From Papio anubis (lineage: Eukaryota > Chordata > Mammalia > Primates > Cercopithecidae): a stretch of DNA of 64,000 nt. The position numbers were made by a program, and so were the translations under genes. The stretch is taken from the NCBI RefSeq assembly GCF_008728515.1, contig NC_044977.1:190081987-190145986 (forward strand). The letters run 5' to 3'. Under the pieces are notes generated by a model. The model was not told where the DNA came from and made no database searches. It was given only the letters and a program-made list of their open reading frames with translations. Shown here one piece after another: positions 32,716-43,261 of this stretch. Each line of letters opens with the position of its first letter. Position 1 is the stretch's first letter.

Positions 32716-33589
32716 CCCCTTCAAAGAATGTTTTGGATTTCTGTTCAATCTCCTTAAGCCACAGGGAGTGGAAGGCATGAGTGAGCAGAAGCCACTGGGC
32801 AGAGAGAAGTGGATATACCAAGCTCCTGCTTGTGGCCTCAGCTTCTCCAGGAGGTTTGGACTTAACCGCCATTAGTGACTCAGGCTAAGTCTCTTACTGG
32901 AAGAATGGGTTGCCTCCCTGGGTCTTGCTGGAAGGTGACATGGATGCATTTAGGCAAAGGCGTAGGGTAATCTGTCATGGAAATGGTAGACCCTGGCCCT
33001 TTCCCTTGAACATTTCAGGTTGAACACTGGGGCAGTGCTTCATTATAGAGCCATTAAGTGGATTCTCATGAGTGAGTTTCTGTTGGCCTTATAGACAATG
33101 GGGTTTTAATCATGTTTATCTAGGCTAAGAGAGGCCAAAAGGACCATTTGTGTATTTTTAAAGAATCAGGGCCCCATGGCTGAGCGCTGCTGGGGACGTA
33201 GAGGAGCAGCTAAGAGAACCCAGAGGATGATCACGGAACTGGGACAGGGAGCACCCAAAACCAGGTGAGAGTCCATCAGGAGGGTGACTGAGAAACAAGT
33301 TACTAACCACCTTGAAATACATGAAGGGTAAGAAGAAATTCCCATAGAACTCTCAAATCAAAATGTAAAGGTAACGCAGGGAGGGGAGAGGACGCAGGAG
33401 CTGGAGGAGTAGAGCACTGTTACAAAGCAACCGTGAAGATGAAGACTTTGGAATGGAGGGACACATTGGAACTAGTCTCACGCAGGCATTAGACTAGTCG
33501 TTGGAACTTCGGACCCACTACAGTGCTTCATCCTTCTGGACGGCAGGTCTCCTTGCTCATTTAAAATAGCCCCTGGCTTTCTCACCAGA
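32716..33589. other. Unique non-coding sequence
   Basis: No repeat recognised. Lacks convincing frames. Confidence 0.4.
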
Positions 33590-34012
33590 TTGGCCACAAC
33601 CTCCCAGCAGACCCCTTGGCCTCCCTGTGCTGGCCCCGCCTACCCTCTCATCCTCCTTTCCCACTGCTCCCACCTCATCTGGCAGATTCCCTCCTCCATA
33701 GCCTCTTTCTGGATCTCTCCCACGGATGTCTCGTCCTTCAGGGCTCACCTAACATGCCACCTCGTCCAGGAAGCCTTTCCTAATCCATGCCACCTGACGG
33801 TACATGCTCCCTGCAGGAACCTGTGTAGCACATCATGCCTCTTAACGACACTTCCATTTCCTCCTGCATTCTAATAAATTGTGTGCTTGCCTGAGCTCTC
33901 GCCCCCACCCCTCCTTAGAAAATTTCAAGGGCAGAGACCTGATTCTTTCATTTGTGTATTCACAGTGCCAGGACAGGAACCAGTGTGCCATAGACACTCA
34001 ATAAACGTTAAA
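33590..34012 (+). mobile_element. L2 LINE, 3' end
   Basis: CCTTCAGGGCTCACCTAACA, GGAAGCCTTTCCTAATCC, CAAGGGCAGAGACCTGATTC and CACTCAATAAACGTTAAATT follow the L2 3' end in order. Confidence 0.85.
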
Positions 34013-34069
34013 TTGCATTTCAGCCAATGTATACCTTGGACAAAGTTTCTGTGTTCCTTTAGAGGTTAT

Positions 34070-34285
34070 GACCTGCATTCTGGAGTGGTGAGACTCAGGC
34101 TCGGACCCTTGCCTCTGTCACTAGCCAGGTGATCTAGGGTAACTTAACTCATCTCTGCGCCTAGGTTTTCTCATCTGTAAAATGAGCACAACAGGACCTA
34201 CCTCCAAGGACATTGTGGTAGTCTTCATAAAGCCCTTAGCAGATTGTCTGGACACACTGTGCACGCTCAGTAGATGTAAGACAGG
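34070..34285 (+). mobile_element. MIR SINE, near full length
   Basis: CACTAGCCAGGTGATCTAGG, TTTTCTCATCTGTAAAATGA and AAGCCCTTAGCAGATTGTCT follow the forward MIR. Confidence 0.85.
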
Positions 34286-34524
34286 ATTAGCAATGTGCAG
34301 TATAAGGGACATAATTTCCTTTCGATTGCCAAGAGTGCAGTGACTCATATGCTCCATTTCTACCTGGCAGTCTTTATCTTCTGTAAAGCACATCTTTGCA
34401 CAAAGCAGTTTCATTTCATTTCAATGCTGTTAGATATCTGGGAGCCATATACACAGGAATGCTAGTAGGTAGTTTGTTAACTAGGAATCAAATATACCCA
34501 TCAAAGAGATTTTCCTCAAAATGA

Positions 34525-34890
34525 TTTTCCAATTCATCCATCCATCAAGCCTGTGCCATTATGAGCTGTGTGAGTCCTCCAAGTCCTGCGAAAACGAAAA
34601 TGAACAAAACCAAACCCCTGTTCCCATGTTGATCACAGCCTCCCCGGGCAAATATAGCAAAGCCCTAGATAGAACTATGAAAAGAGGCTGCGAACGTCCA
34701 AAGAGGAGAGTGCCCGCCCCTGTGCACACTGAGGAGAAGCTGGGGAAGTGGGAGCGCCAGCAGGCCTCATGGAAGAGGGGGTGTGCAGCTGGACCCTGCC
34801 AGGTGAGTAGGAAGAAGTTTGTCGGAAAGAGGAGGTAGAAGCTTCTCCAAGAACAGGAAGCAGCATGTGCAAAGAGATGGAGTCCTTGAG
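34525..34890 (-). mobile_element. L2 LINE fragment
   Basis: GGCCTCATGGAAGAGG...GGTGAGTAGGAAGAAG...AACAGGAAGCAGCATGTGCA follows the reverse L2 3' half. Open frames here are shadows of it. Confidence 0.65.
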
Positions 34891-36369
34891 TCCACATTCG
34901 GCACATGCTGAGGTTGGTGGCCCTAAATGGCACTGAAAATCAATCCACATACTTCTAATACTGATGTGGATTTTATTTAAAATAGAAACACTTCCACCAA
35001 ATTAGTTATGAATCCCAGAAGACGTTATCTTGTTGCTAAAATAAATGTTTTTATCTTATTTCTTCCAAAATGATTTGATGGTTATTTTTCTGAAGCGTAT
35101 TTCTGATTTCTCTTGAAAACAAGTGCCTTCAGAAAGTCCGTTTCAGCCAAGGATAAACAACTCAAAAGAAGCTCAGGATCACAACTATTTAGCCCATCCA
35201 AGGATCACATTCTTCATATTCTCTAAACTACCCACAGCACATGGAGTGATTTCGGCTCTTCAAAGCCAGCAAAGAGATAAGTTCATTGAAACTCAAGATG
35301 AACAGGCACAGAACTCATTATATCTGGTTTCATTTGTTCCTGCAGTTATTCTCTGAGGACAGTGGACGGTGAATGCAGCCAAGGTCTCTTTCAGAAGAGC
35401 CCAAATGGAGGAGGAAATTTTGTTCATAACTTCGATGGGAGAATGTTTGGCCAAATGCAATGGCCTGAGGCCGGAAAATGCCAGTTTGCATCTCCAGTGC
35501 AGACAGGTAGGGAGGAGGTGCAAGAGATTTAGCAAGATAAAGACTTGGACCCAGAGGAAAAGAAAAACACACACATCCACATGCACACACGCTCCTTGTG
35601 GAAAATTAGACTTCACTTCCACCTCTTGAGGTGGGAATTGTAATCTTACCTAAATTGCAGAGACGAGGCTACAGTCATATTACACAAAGCTGTCTCTATC
35701 AGTGAAGGGTGGTCTCTTGGGAATGAACTATTTTGACAGCCATTGCATGTCCAGAATTCATGATGTGAGCAGAGTTTTCCTAAAAGAGGCAACTTGGCCT
35801 GTTGGGATCAGAACTGTTGCTTATTTGATTGTTTTCCTTTTGGTCTCAGATCCTGGAGTCTCAGTGTCAGCTGGAGACTGAAAACTGCAGCCTGCAGGGA
35901 GAGATGGGGCAGGGGTGACCCTGAGGGCCTCTGAGTCCTGGCTCCAGGTGTCCCATTGGTCAGCCCTTCCTGTGCTTGGCTCTGCAAGCCAATCCATTCT
36001 CTGTGATTGCTTGAAATTTGTAGAAAAGAAAAAGAATAAGGCTTTGTCATCATGGTGAGCTTGAATAAAATATTTCTCACTTCTGGACCTCGGGTTTCTC
36101 ACTTGTTAAGAGGGTGGGAGTGAGAGACTAAGCAAACCCTCAGGTTCTTAAAATTTCCTGATTTAATTGATCTGGGAAAGGGATCTTTTCCACCATTTTG
36201 GTTTAGGAATATTTTATGGGGCCCAGGGTGCAGCGGTTCCTTGAGTTCTTCAGTGAAGGACCACAGTGGCTTCGTGGTTGGGGTGGCAGTTCACCGGAGC
36301 AGCGAAGACTGCTGGGTAGAGACTATGCGCTGCTTTTCAGAACCAAAGGCTCCACCTATTTGAAACTTG
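34891..36369. other. Unique non-coding sequence
   Basis: About 1.5 kb without a recognisable repeat. Overlapping frames at 35293-35629 and 35808-36102 (up to 109 codons) lie on both strands, as expected by chance. Confidence 0.4.
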
Positions 36370-36470
36370 TATTGTGGAGGCATGTTACAGAGGAAAGAGC
36401 ACAAGACTTAGAATAATTGTCCTAGATTTGAGTCTAGCCACTAAACTAACTGTCTGAGATTGTGGCCAGG
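36370..36470 (+). mobile_element. MIR SINE fragment
   Basis: GGAAAGAGCACAAGACTTAG, then TTTGAGTCTAGCCACTAAAC, resembles the MIR 5' half. Confidence 0.6.
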
Positions 36471-36529
36471 GCACACCCGAATTTGGGGGCTCAGTTTACT
36501 TGTGGGTGAAGTGAATAGGGGAGACAGAC

Positions 36530-37092
36530 TTCCAGGAGGCTCCATGGTCCATGCTCCCTGGTGTATCCACCCTTGTGGGATCCCTTCCCTCCAGTGTGGG
36601 CAGCACCTGTGACTTGTTTCTAACAAACAGAATATGGTAATGGTGGCGAAGTCCGTGTCATTATCTTAATATATTCCAGCAGACCTGAACGCCCGTCTTA
36701 CCAGCTGACTATTGCTGTCAACTGTCTCCCTTGCTGGTTTTGATGGAGTAAGCTGCCATAGAGAGAGGTCCTGGAGAGGAACTGAGGGTGGCCTCTGGCT
36801 GAGGGCCCACAAGGAGCTGAGGCCCTCAGACCAACAACCCTCAAGGAACTGAATTCTATCAACAACCACATGAGTTTGGAAGCAGAGCCTTCCCCAGTCA
36901 AGCTGCAGATGAGACCCCCAGCCCTGACTGACTCCTGGATACAAGCATTGTAAGAGAACCTAAAACAGAGGAATTAATTAAACTGTGCCTGGACTCCCGA
37001 CCCACAGGAACTGGGAAATAATAAATGTGCTGTTTAAAAGTACTAAGTTTGTGGTAATTTGTTATGCAGCAATAGATAAGTAACACAACAGA
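36530..37092 (+). mobile_element. MaLR/ERVL-type LTR
   Basis: GAACTGAATTCTATCAACAA, CTTCCCCAGTCAAGC, GACCCACAGGAACTGG and GGTAATTTGTTATGCAGCAA follow the same LTR type as 21745-22471. The left edge is uncertain. Confidence 0.75.
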
Positions 37093-37328
37093 ACAGTTAG
37101 AACCTTCTGTACTTGACATCCTGTGAGCATGACAATACTCTTATGATATCAGCATTACACATGTAACAAAACCCACTCCATTATGACATACACAAACACA
37201 TTGTAAACTGTTACTGTGCTGGGTTGAGAATTATTCATCTTTCTAGAACTCCTAGGGTACTTGTTCTGTATTTAAATTCTCATTTAATCAGGACTCATTT
37301 CCAGGCTTCTTCCTGCTGATTGTAAATA
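37093..37328. other. Unique non-coding sequence
   Basis: Short repeat-free interval before the minisatellite. Confidence 0.4.
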
Positions 37329-37806
37329 CCACATTCACACACACAGCTCCACGTCCCACACACACAGCTCCACGTTCACACACAGGTCCACATTCACACA
37401 TACAGAGCCCCACTCACATGAACAGGTCCACATTCACACACACAGGTCCACACTCACGCCTGGTCCATTCCACCTTCCACTCCACTGGTCCCTTCCTGGT
37501 CCATTCCCTGGCCACTGAATGGGTCCACAGATCCATAAGATCCACGTTCCACGTCCCTGGATCCATCCTGGATCCATTCCTGAGATCCACTCGTTTCCCT
37601 GGGGCCACTCCTGATCCACTCCTGGATCCACCTGGGTCCGTTCCACCAAAGTCCACACTCACACAGGTCCACGTTCACACACACAGGTCCACACTCACAC
37701 ACACAGGTTGTTCACACACACAGGTCCACACTCACACACACAGGTTGTTGTTCACACACACAAGATCCACACTCACACACACAGGTTGTTGTTCACACAC
37801 ACAGGT
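37329..37806 (+). repeat. Composite minisatellite / VNTR candidate
   Basis: Three blocks. 37329-37456 is built from roughly 19-25-bp units of the form GTCCACATTCACACACACA. 37457-37640 is built from short GATCCA/GTCCATTCC units. 37641-37806 returns to TCCACACTCACACACACAGG alternating with GGTTGTTGTTCACACACACA, in units of about 38-41 bp. The 137-codon frame across it is a by-product of the repeat. Confidence 0.95.
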
Positions 37807-38690
37807 CCGGCATCTCGCTGAATTTAATTAAGGATCAGCCTGAAATGAAATGGCTCCAGCAGGGAAGCGGATGCCTCTGAGACATTCTGAGGACAGGAGG
37901 CAAGAGACCTTGGTGTTATTTGGTACTGTTGGTCCTGATAGTCAGGATCAAGCAGAAGAATATGAATGAATGAAGCCTGAGGAAAAATTAGTCTAGCAAG
38001 GGGAGCCCGATTTCTGTGCTGAAACATATGGCCACCTACAACCAGCAAAGATACTGGACTTCTTTTTACATACAGCGGTGCCCAGACCAAGCGTCAGGCC
38101 TCAGTGAGCTGCATGTGAACGTTTTGTTGCTTACCAAGTTTTCTGGAACCCTGACATCCCCTACAAATAAAATCAACATTGTGAACGGTCTCATTTTAGA
38201 CATGAAAGGAAAGGACCTAAAGTCTGGCTGGTGTCTGAGGTGGTGGCTGTGGAAAGTTCCAGAGTGGTACCAAGGAAATCTGGTTCAGCTGCATCTGCGT
38301 GAGGAAGAGTAAGTCCATGCTTCTGCCCACAGGGGTCTTCCGGGCTACTGGTGAGCTGTCACCTCCCCTTACAGGAGAGTTTGACGGGTGCTGGTGCAGC
38401 AGCCGATTTTGGAGCCAGAGGAGGTGAAGACACCCGGGAGATCAGAGCAGGGCTGGGGAGTGAGGAGGGCAGCGCCGGGTGCTTTTGAATGATGAATTCC
38501 TGCCCTTAGAGACCAAGAAGGTAGTGTCATTTCCCCCGGGGGATCCCGTCCCCCCAACACCTGCTTTGTCATTAAAGGACCATCCCCCTCTGCAGAAGAA
38601 GAACTTAAAGGGCAGGCATGTAAGACGTATTAAATGACAAAATGTCACCCGGTAAACAAAGGCAAGGGGGCACACTGGGTTCATTGAGCC
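37807..38690. other. Unique non-coding sequence upstream of CpG island
   Basis: No repeat recognised. A 98-codon plus frame at 38016-38312 has no recognisable domain. Confidence 0.4.
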
Positions 38691-38709
38691 GGGGGGGGGG
38701 GGGGGGGGG
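38691..38709 (+). repeat. (G)19 homopolymer
   Basis: Nineteen consecutive G, directly preceded by CC. Can support a G-quadruplex on the plus strand. Confidence 0.97.
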
Positions 38710-38814
38710 ATTTGGGTCAACTTCACAGCGAGGGGCATCCCTGGTGACCAGCAAGAGGCGGAGCTGGGCAAGGGTTCACTGGCATTTCTTGATGAAGTGA
38801 TTTCAGCTCTGAAA

Positions 38815-39420
38815 GTCCCGTGTGCGCGGCCCCAGCAGGAGGCTCCTGGAGTCCCAGGTTCGGGACAGGGCCAAGTGTGGGGCGGTCTCCTGGCCTCAGG
38901 GTCCTGAGCAGCGAGGGCGGCAGCGAGGGCGGCCGCGGGGGCGGCGCTGCAGCCGACGGCAGGGCCGGGAAAGCCCGAGACGCGGCCCGGGCCCGGGGTC
39001 TCGGAGGCTCGGGGGCTCCGGCGCGGGCGTGTCTCTGCCCCAGCCGCCCACAGCGGCCGCCCCGGCCCCGGGCGCAGACGAGCGGCTGCGCGGAGCCCCC
39101 TGGCCCGGGCCTGCCTTTGTCCCCGCGGCCCGCACGCCCCGCCGCGCGCCGCCTTCTGCAAGGATCACCCCCGCCGCGGCGCTACCTGGCCCTTTGTCAC
39201 CAGCTGCCCAAGAATTCAGAAATCAAATGTATTTCCCGGTTGCAGCCGGGGCGCCCCGTTGTGCAGAGGGGTCTCTTTAACTGTTGAAATTCCAGCAGAC
39301 ATTGTGCAGCCCTTTATGGCGCCAAATAAAAGCCGCCCCGCTTCTTGCCCCGGCCCCCGCCGCCCCTCCCGGCTCCCCTGACTTCCAAGCCCCGGTGGGA
39401 ACCTGGGAGGGACGCTCTTC
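38815..39420. promoter_or_regulatory. CpG island, candidate promoter
   Basis: The only stretch of the window with dense CpG, most of all 38905-39180 (GGCGGCCGCGGGGGCGGCG, CCCGCCGCGCGCCGCC). It is not an Alu or other repeat. Unmethylated islands of this kind usually mark promoters. The open frames within it (155, 152 and 239 codons on both strands) reflect scarcity of stop codons in GC-rich DNA and have no recognisable domain. Direction of transcription is not decided by the sequence, although TATA-like and CArG-like motifs near 39310-39332 suit plus-strand initiation around 39355-39365. Confidence 0.7.
39310..39332 (+). promoter_or_regulatory. CArG-like and TATA-like motif pair
   Basis: CCCTTTATGG (39310-39319, one mismatch to an SRF CArG box and containing a CDX/HOX-like TTTATGG) is followed by the palindrome GGCGCC and by AAATAAAAG (39324-39332), a TATA-like sequence at the 3' side of the CpG island. 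Confidence 0.35.
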
Positions 39421-39811
39421 TCTCAACAAAAACGCTGACGAGCCCGAAGACACTGGGGCTGGAGTGTCTTGCCAGCTAAAGGGCATAAATCAATGGGCAT
39501 CTTGAGTTGGGGAGGGTGTATTTCCCTTCTTTTCTGGGAATGAATAGATGAATGGTGACTCCGTTTCTTACCACCCAGCACTGTCCGAAACTCGCCTGGA
39601 CAAGTCCAGTTTCATTCTTTGCAGCACGACTAGCTCCTGTGCGCTGCGGAAGACTCGGGCTGATCTGAAAGCGCCTCTCCTATTCTGGACTCTCAGGTTT
39701 TAAGTACGTCTTCCGCACCTGCAGATGTAAAACACACGTTGCTATTATTTTCCTCGATTACGTTGACATTGCCTGAAAATGAATACAAAACATTGCCTTG
39801 CAAAGATTTTG
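39421..39811. other. CpG-island shore, unique sequence
   Basis: Repeat-free, with an ATAAATCA site (39485-39492) of the PBX/HOX composite type. No exon can be defined. Confidence 0.4.
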
Positions 39812-39843
39812 TACCTTTTTTTTTTCTTTCTTTCTTTCTTTTT
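39812..39843 (+). repeat. T-run and (TTTC)n
   Basis: Simple repeat with about four TTTC units. Confidence 0.9.
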
Positions 39844-40339
39844 GTGATTGTGCTGGGAAACAAATGTATGCTTTTTATATTTTTGAGAAAAATCTAGAGT
39901 GGCCACATGTTCACAGCACGCATTCCCACACTTCTTGTCCACTCATAAAGTAATGAATAAGAGAGACGAATATGCACAAATCTACTAACCCATCAACATC
40001 AGCCCAATAATAAATGCTCCCATGAAAACAGTTACAAAGGCCATCATAATCTGTACTCTCATTATAAAATATTTAGCAGTATAACTTGAATTATATAGTC
40101 ATGGAAGGAAGAAACCTGTATTCAAAGAATTAGGTCCATTAATTATAAATCATACATGCTATAAGGCTTTTGCAAGCTCTTAAGAATAATAATACATAAT
40201 ACTTAGATATTTAGCACTTAGGATTTTTTTTCACTGTCTCTTTTTTTTTAATCGTGAGAATTTAAAGATGCCACTCAGTTATTCTGTGACTAAAGGAAGT
40301 GATTATAAATCAATGCCACATTTGCTGACAGACGGCATT
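39844..40339. other. Unique AT-rich non-coding sequence
   Basis: No repeat recognised. Confidence 0.4.
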
Positions 40340-40419
40340 CCTCTCTTTATACACATCTGTGTGTCTCCTCACACACAGATGTGTATAAAGAGAGACACAC
40401 AGATGTGTATAAAGAGAGG
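40340..40419. repeat. Perfect foldback palindrome with 24-bp tandem repeat
   Basis: A 24-bp unit (ACACACAGATGTG...TAAAGAGAG) occurs twice in tandem (40371-40394 and 40395-40418) and once inverted (40341-40364). The inverted copy pairs perfectly with the first direct copy around a 6-nt loop CTCCTC. With the second direct copy the pairing extends to 28 bp (40340-40367 with 40392-40419). Confidence 0.97.
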
Positions 40420-40455
40420 CGTACATGCACACACATATGCGCGCACACACACAAG
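40420..40455 (+). repeat. (CA)n-rich tail of the foldback
   Basis: Interrupted CA/CG dinucleotides directly after the palindrome. Confidence 0.8.
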
Positions 40456-41059
40456 TGCTTGGCCCACTCAGCCTCCCCATAATTTCACAAAAGAGTGACT
40501 CTAATGTTTGCTGCCTTGTGGGGAGCCGGTGGGCATGGCAGTGAATTGGATACCTAAACCAGAGAAGGCCTGAGAGGCGTAATCAAATAAGGGAACCACT
40601 TGAACTGAACTCCCAGCAGGAGCGGGAGGGAGGCCTTGAGAGGTTACACATAGTTTTTATCCAGCCTCGCAGGAGAGCACCAACTTCCTGCTGCTAGAAA
40701 TTTGTCTGCAAATTTTTTCCTCATTCAGACAGAGAGCTGGGGTCCAGGAAACACTGGGTTGATATGATAACTTGATTAAGTCTGGGGACAGATGACATGG
40801 GAGCACCAAGTCGACTCAAAGGAACCTGTGCTCTCCTCTTTAACCTCTCCTTGGGAGCCTACAAATTATATCTATTAACGCATCGGCCCCCTGGCACCGC
40901 ACAAAGACGTTGTCTGCCCAAATGTATGTCAGTCATTTGCAGGGGCCTTTCTGGAATTCCCACTACATTTTCATGTCTCTTCACTATTTGAAAAAATAAA
41001 ATTTAATCTGATGGGCTAGACAAAGGCTCACAGTCTACCTCCTCCTTTTAAAATCGCTT
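40456..41059. other. Unique non-coding sequence
   Basis: No repeat recognised. Confidence 0.4.
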
Positions 41060-41255
41060 TGAAGGTAGAAGTCAAGTTCATCAGCAAAAGTGTTCAAGAA
41101 AACCTTGAAATGGGCCCTGGGCAACTGGAGCATATCCAGGGGAGAGAAACTACAAGGAAGAAGGGTTTGGAAACCACATCCAGTGAAGCCTGGATGGAAA
41201 ACCCAGGGATTTACCTGGAGAAGAGAAAACACAGAGAGGACTTGGGAGCTGAAGA
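41060..41255 (+). mobile_element. Probable L3/CR1-type LINE relic
   Basis: AACTGGAGCATATCCAGGGG, GAAGAAGGGTTTGGAAACCA, TACCTGGAGAAGAGAAAACA and GACTTGGGAG follow the CR1/L3 pattern of a gtctggaaacc block, a cctggagaagagaag block and a gggggacatga block. The overlapping open frames (up to 168 codons on the minus strand) are then relic shadows. Confidence 0.55.
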
Positions 41256-41514
41256 AGTGCCAACGGGAAGAAGGATGAGAGTTTGCTGTGGGTCCCGGGA
41301 CAGAGCCCAGGGAGAGACCAGCGTTCACCAAGTGCCAGCAAAGTGCCTGGATGAAAAATGGGCCATGTGCTGGGGCCGCCCCTGCGGTTGTGAGGAAATC
41401 AGTAGTGTGGCCACAGGTGTACGAATCACAGCTGCCTCTCCTGGTGTCTGATCCAGGAGACAGCCGGCCATTGAGAGGCTGGTAAACCTCAGCTCCAAAT
41501 ACTGTGGGTTTTTT
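41256..41514. other. Unique non-coding sequence
   Basis: Nothing recognised. Confidence 0.4.
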
Positions 41515-41664
41515 AAATTTGAGGGTTAATTTAACAAACAATAAGTTTTGTGTCCACCACCCAAGTCAAGATATAGAAAATTTCTGCTACCCTTGAAAGT
41601 TCCCTTGTGCCCCCTTCCAGTCAGCCCATCATATCCCACTCAACCTCCTAGGCAATTATTGCTC

Positions 41665-41934
41665 TTTTTTTTAAGAGACAGATTCTCACTCTGTTCCCCA
41701 GGCTGAAGTGCAATATCAGGATCATAGCTCACTGTAACCTGGAATTCCTGGGGTCAAGTGATCCTCCTGCCTCAGCCTCCAAAGTAGCTAGGACTATAGG
41801 TGTGTACCACCACACCACCTAGTTTGTTGGTATTTTTTGTAGAGATGGAGTCTCTAACTGTTGGCCTTAAGCAATCCTCCCATCTCAGCCTTCCAAAGTG
41901 CTGAGATTCCAGAGATGAGCCACTGGACCTAGCT
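41665..41934 (-). mobile_element. AluJ SINE
   Basis: Diverged antisense Alu. TSD GGCAATTATTGCTC (41651-41664) against GGCAGTCACTGTTC (41935-41948), aged by mutation. Confidence 0.93.
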
Positions 41935-42255
41935 GGCAGTCACTGTTCTGATTTCTATCACTCTCAATTAGTTTTGTCTGTTTTTAGAACTACCTTTAAA
42001 TGGGAGAATGTACTCTTTTGTGTCTGGTTCCTTTTATTTAGATGATACTTTTGAGATTCATCCACTTTGTTTGCTCATTTTTATTGCTGAGTAGCATTCC
42101 CTAGGAGGGCTGTAACACAGTTCGTCCACTCATTTTCCTGCTGATGAGTATTTAAGTTGTTTCCAGTTTGAGGATATTAGGAATATAGCTGCTATGAACA
42201 GTCTCATAATATTATTCATTTCTGAGTCATAGGATTAGGGTATATTCCAAATGCC

Positions 42256-42551
42256 TTTTTTTTTTTTTTTTGAGACGGAGTCTTGCTCTGTCACCAGGCT
42301 GGAGTGCAGTGGCGCTGTCTCGGCTTACTGCAACCTCCACCTCCTGGATTCAAGCTATTCCCCTGCCTCAGCCTCCCGAGTAGCTGGGACTACAGGCGCC
42401 CACCACCATGTCCGGCTAATTTTTTGTATTTTTAGAAGAGACAGGGTTTCATCATGTTGGCCAGGATGGTGTCGATCTCCTGACCTCGTGATCTACCCGC
42501 CTCAGCCTCCCAAAGGGCTGGGATTACAGGCGTGAGCCACTGCGCCCGGCC
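42256..42551 (-). mobile_element. AluY-type SINE
   Basis: TGGTGTCGATCTCCTGACC in antisense is AluY/Sc-type. Exact 9-bp TSD CCAAATGCC (42247-42255 and 42552-42560). Confidence 0.95.
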
Positions 42552-42582
42552 CCAAATGCCATTTTAAAAAGACTGCAAAGCA

Positions 42583-42834
42583 AGAAAAGCCTGAGGTCAT
42601 GAAAGGTGTTGCCTTCAGCCAAGACTGAGAAGAGTTTCTGGGACTTGACAGTTTCCAGCTATTGTCGTCGCCTTCCCCAGACAGCACAAGTTGCATCCTT
42701 GTTCCTCTCACCGATGGGCAGAGGGCATAGACTGAGATTGATCTAGGGCGGCCTCTGGGATTCCTCATGAGCAAGAATACCCATCTTAGCAAAATGGGTA
42801 TTGGCATCATTCCAGCTTACTCAGAACATGTGTA
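42583..42834. other. Unique non-coding sequence
   Basis: Nothing recognised. Confidence 0.4.
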
Positions 42835-42941
42835 TTCCCATCTACTGAGCTCCCACTATGTGCTGGGCCTTGTCGGTGAACAAGGGGCCATCGACTGAGA
42901 GAGATGAATTTGATGAGGGCCCTGTTTTTAAAGTGCTTGCA
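42835..42941 (-). mobile_element. L2 LINE fragment
   Basis: CTACTGAGCTCCCACTATGT, then GCTGGGCCTTGTCGGTGAAC, follows the reverse L2 3' end. Interrupted by the next Alu. Confidence 0.65.
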
Positions 42942-43219
42942 GCTGGGTGTGGTAGCTCACGCTTGTAATCCCATCACTTTGGGAGGCTGAGGCAGGTGGA
43001 TTACCTAAGGTCAGGAGTTCGAGACCAGTCTGGCCAAGAAGGTAAAACCCCATCTCTACTAAAAATACAAAAATTAGCCGGGTGTGGTGGCAAATGCCTG
43101 TAATCCCAACTACTCAAGAGGCTGAAGCCAAAGAATCACTTGAACCTGGGAGACAGGTGGCAGGTGAGCTGAGATTGCATCATTGCACTCCAGCCTGGGC
43201 ATCAGAGCAAGACTCCCTC

Positions 43220-43249
<30 letters not shown>
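42942..43249 (+). mobile_element. AluS SINE with (AAAT)n tail
   Basis: Exact 12-bp TSD AAAGTGCTTGCA (42930-42941 and 43250-43261). The tail has seven to eight AAAT units (43221-43249), a likely polymorphic microsatellite. Confidence 0.95.
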
Positions 43250-43251
<2 letters not shown>

Positions 43252-43261
43252 AGTGCTTGCA

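Larger units (their letters stand above)
41515..42582 (-). mobile_element. L1M-type LINE-1, interrupted by two Alus
   Basis: GTGTCCACCACCCAAGTCAA, TTCTGATTTCTATCACTCTC, TTTTTATTGCTGAGTAGCAT, GTTGTTTCCAGTTTGAGGAT and TATAGCTGCTATGAACAGTC follow the old-L1 3' region in reverse. The Alus at 41665-41934 and 42256-42551 split it. Confidence 0.9.

Noticed and set aside
37418..37831. 137-codon His/Thr-rich frame
   Set aside because: Translation of the minisatellite; frames are open on both strands.
38442..39161. 239-codon minus-strand open frame
   Set aside because: It lies across the CpG island and the C19 run (proline stretch). GC-rich DNA lacks stops, two plus-strand frames overlap it, and it has no recognisable domain.
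38820..39287. 155- and 152-codon plus-strand frames in the CpG island
   Set aside because: Two different overlapping frames, both Arg/Gly/Pro/Ala-rich, are explained by base composition.
40340..40419. Foldback as a microRNA precursor
   Set aside because: The stem is perfect and built from low-complexity CA-rich repeat units with alternative pairings, unlike typical bulged miRNA hairpins. Kept only as a structural finding.
41035..41541. 168-codon minus-strand frame
   Set aside because: Overlaps a probable CR1/L3 relic and competing plus-strand frames; no recognisable family.
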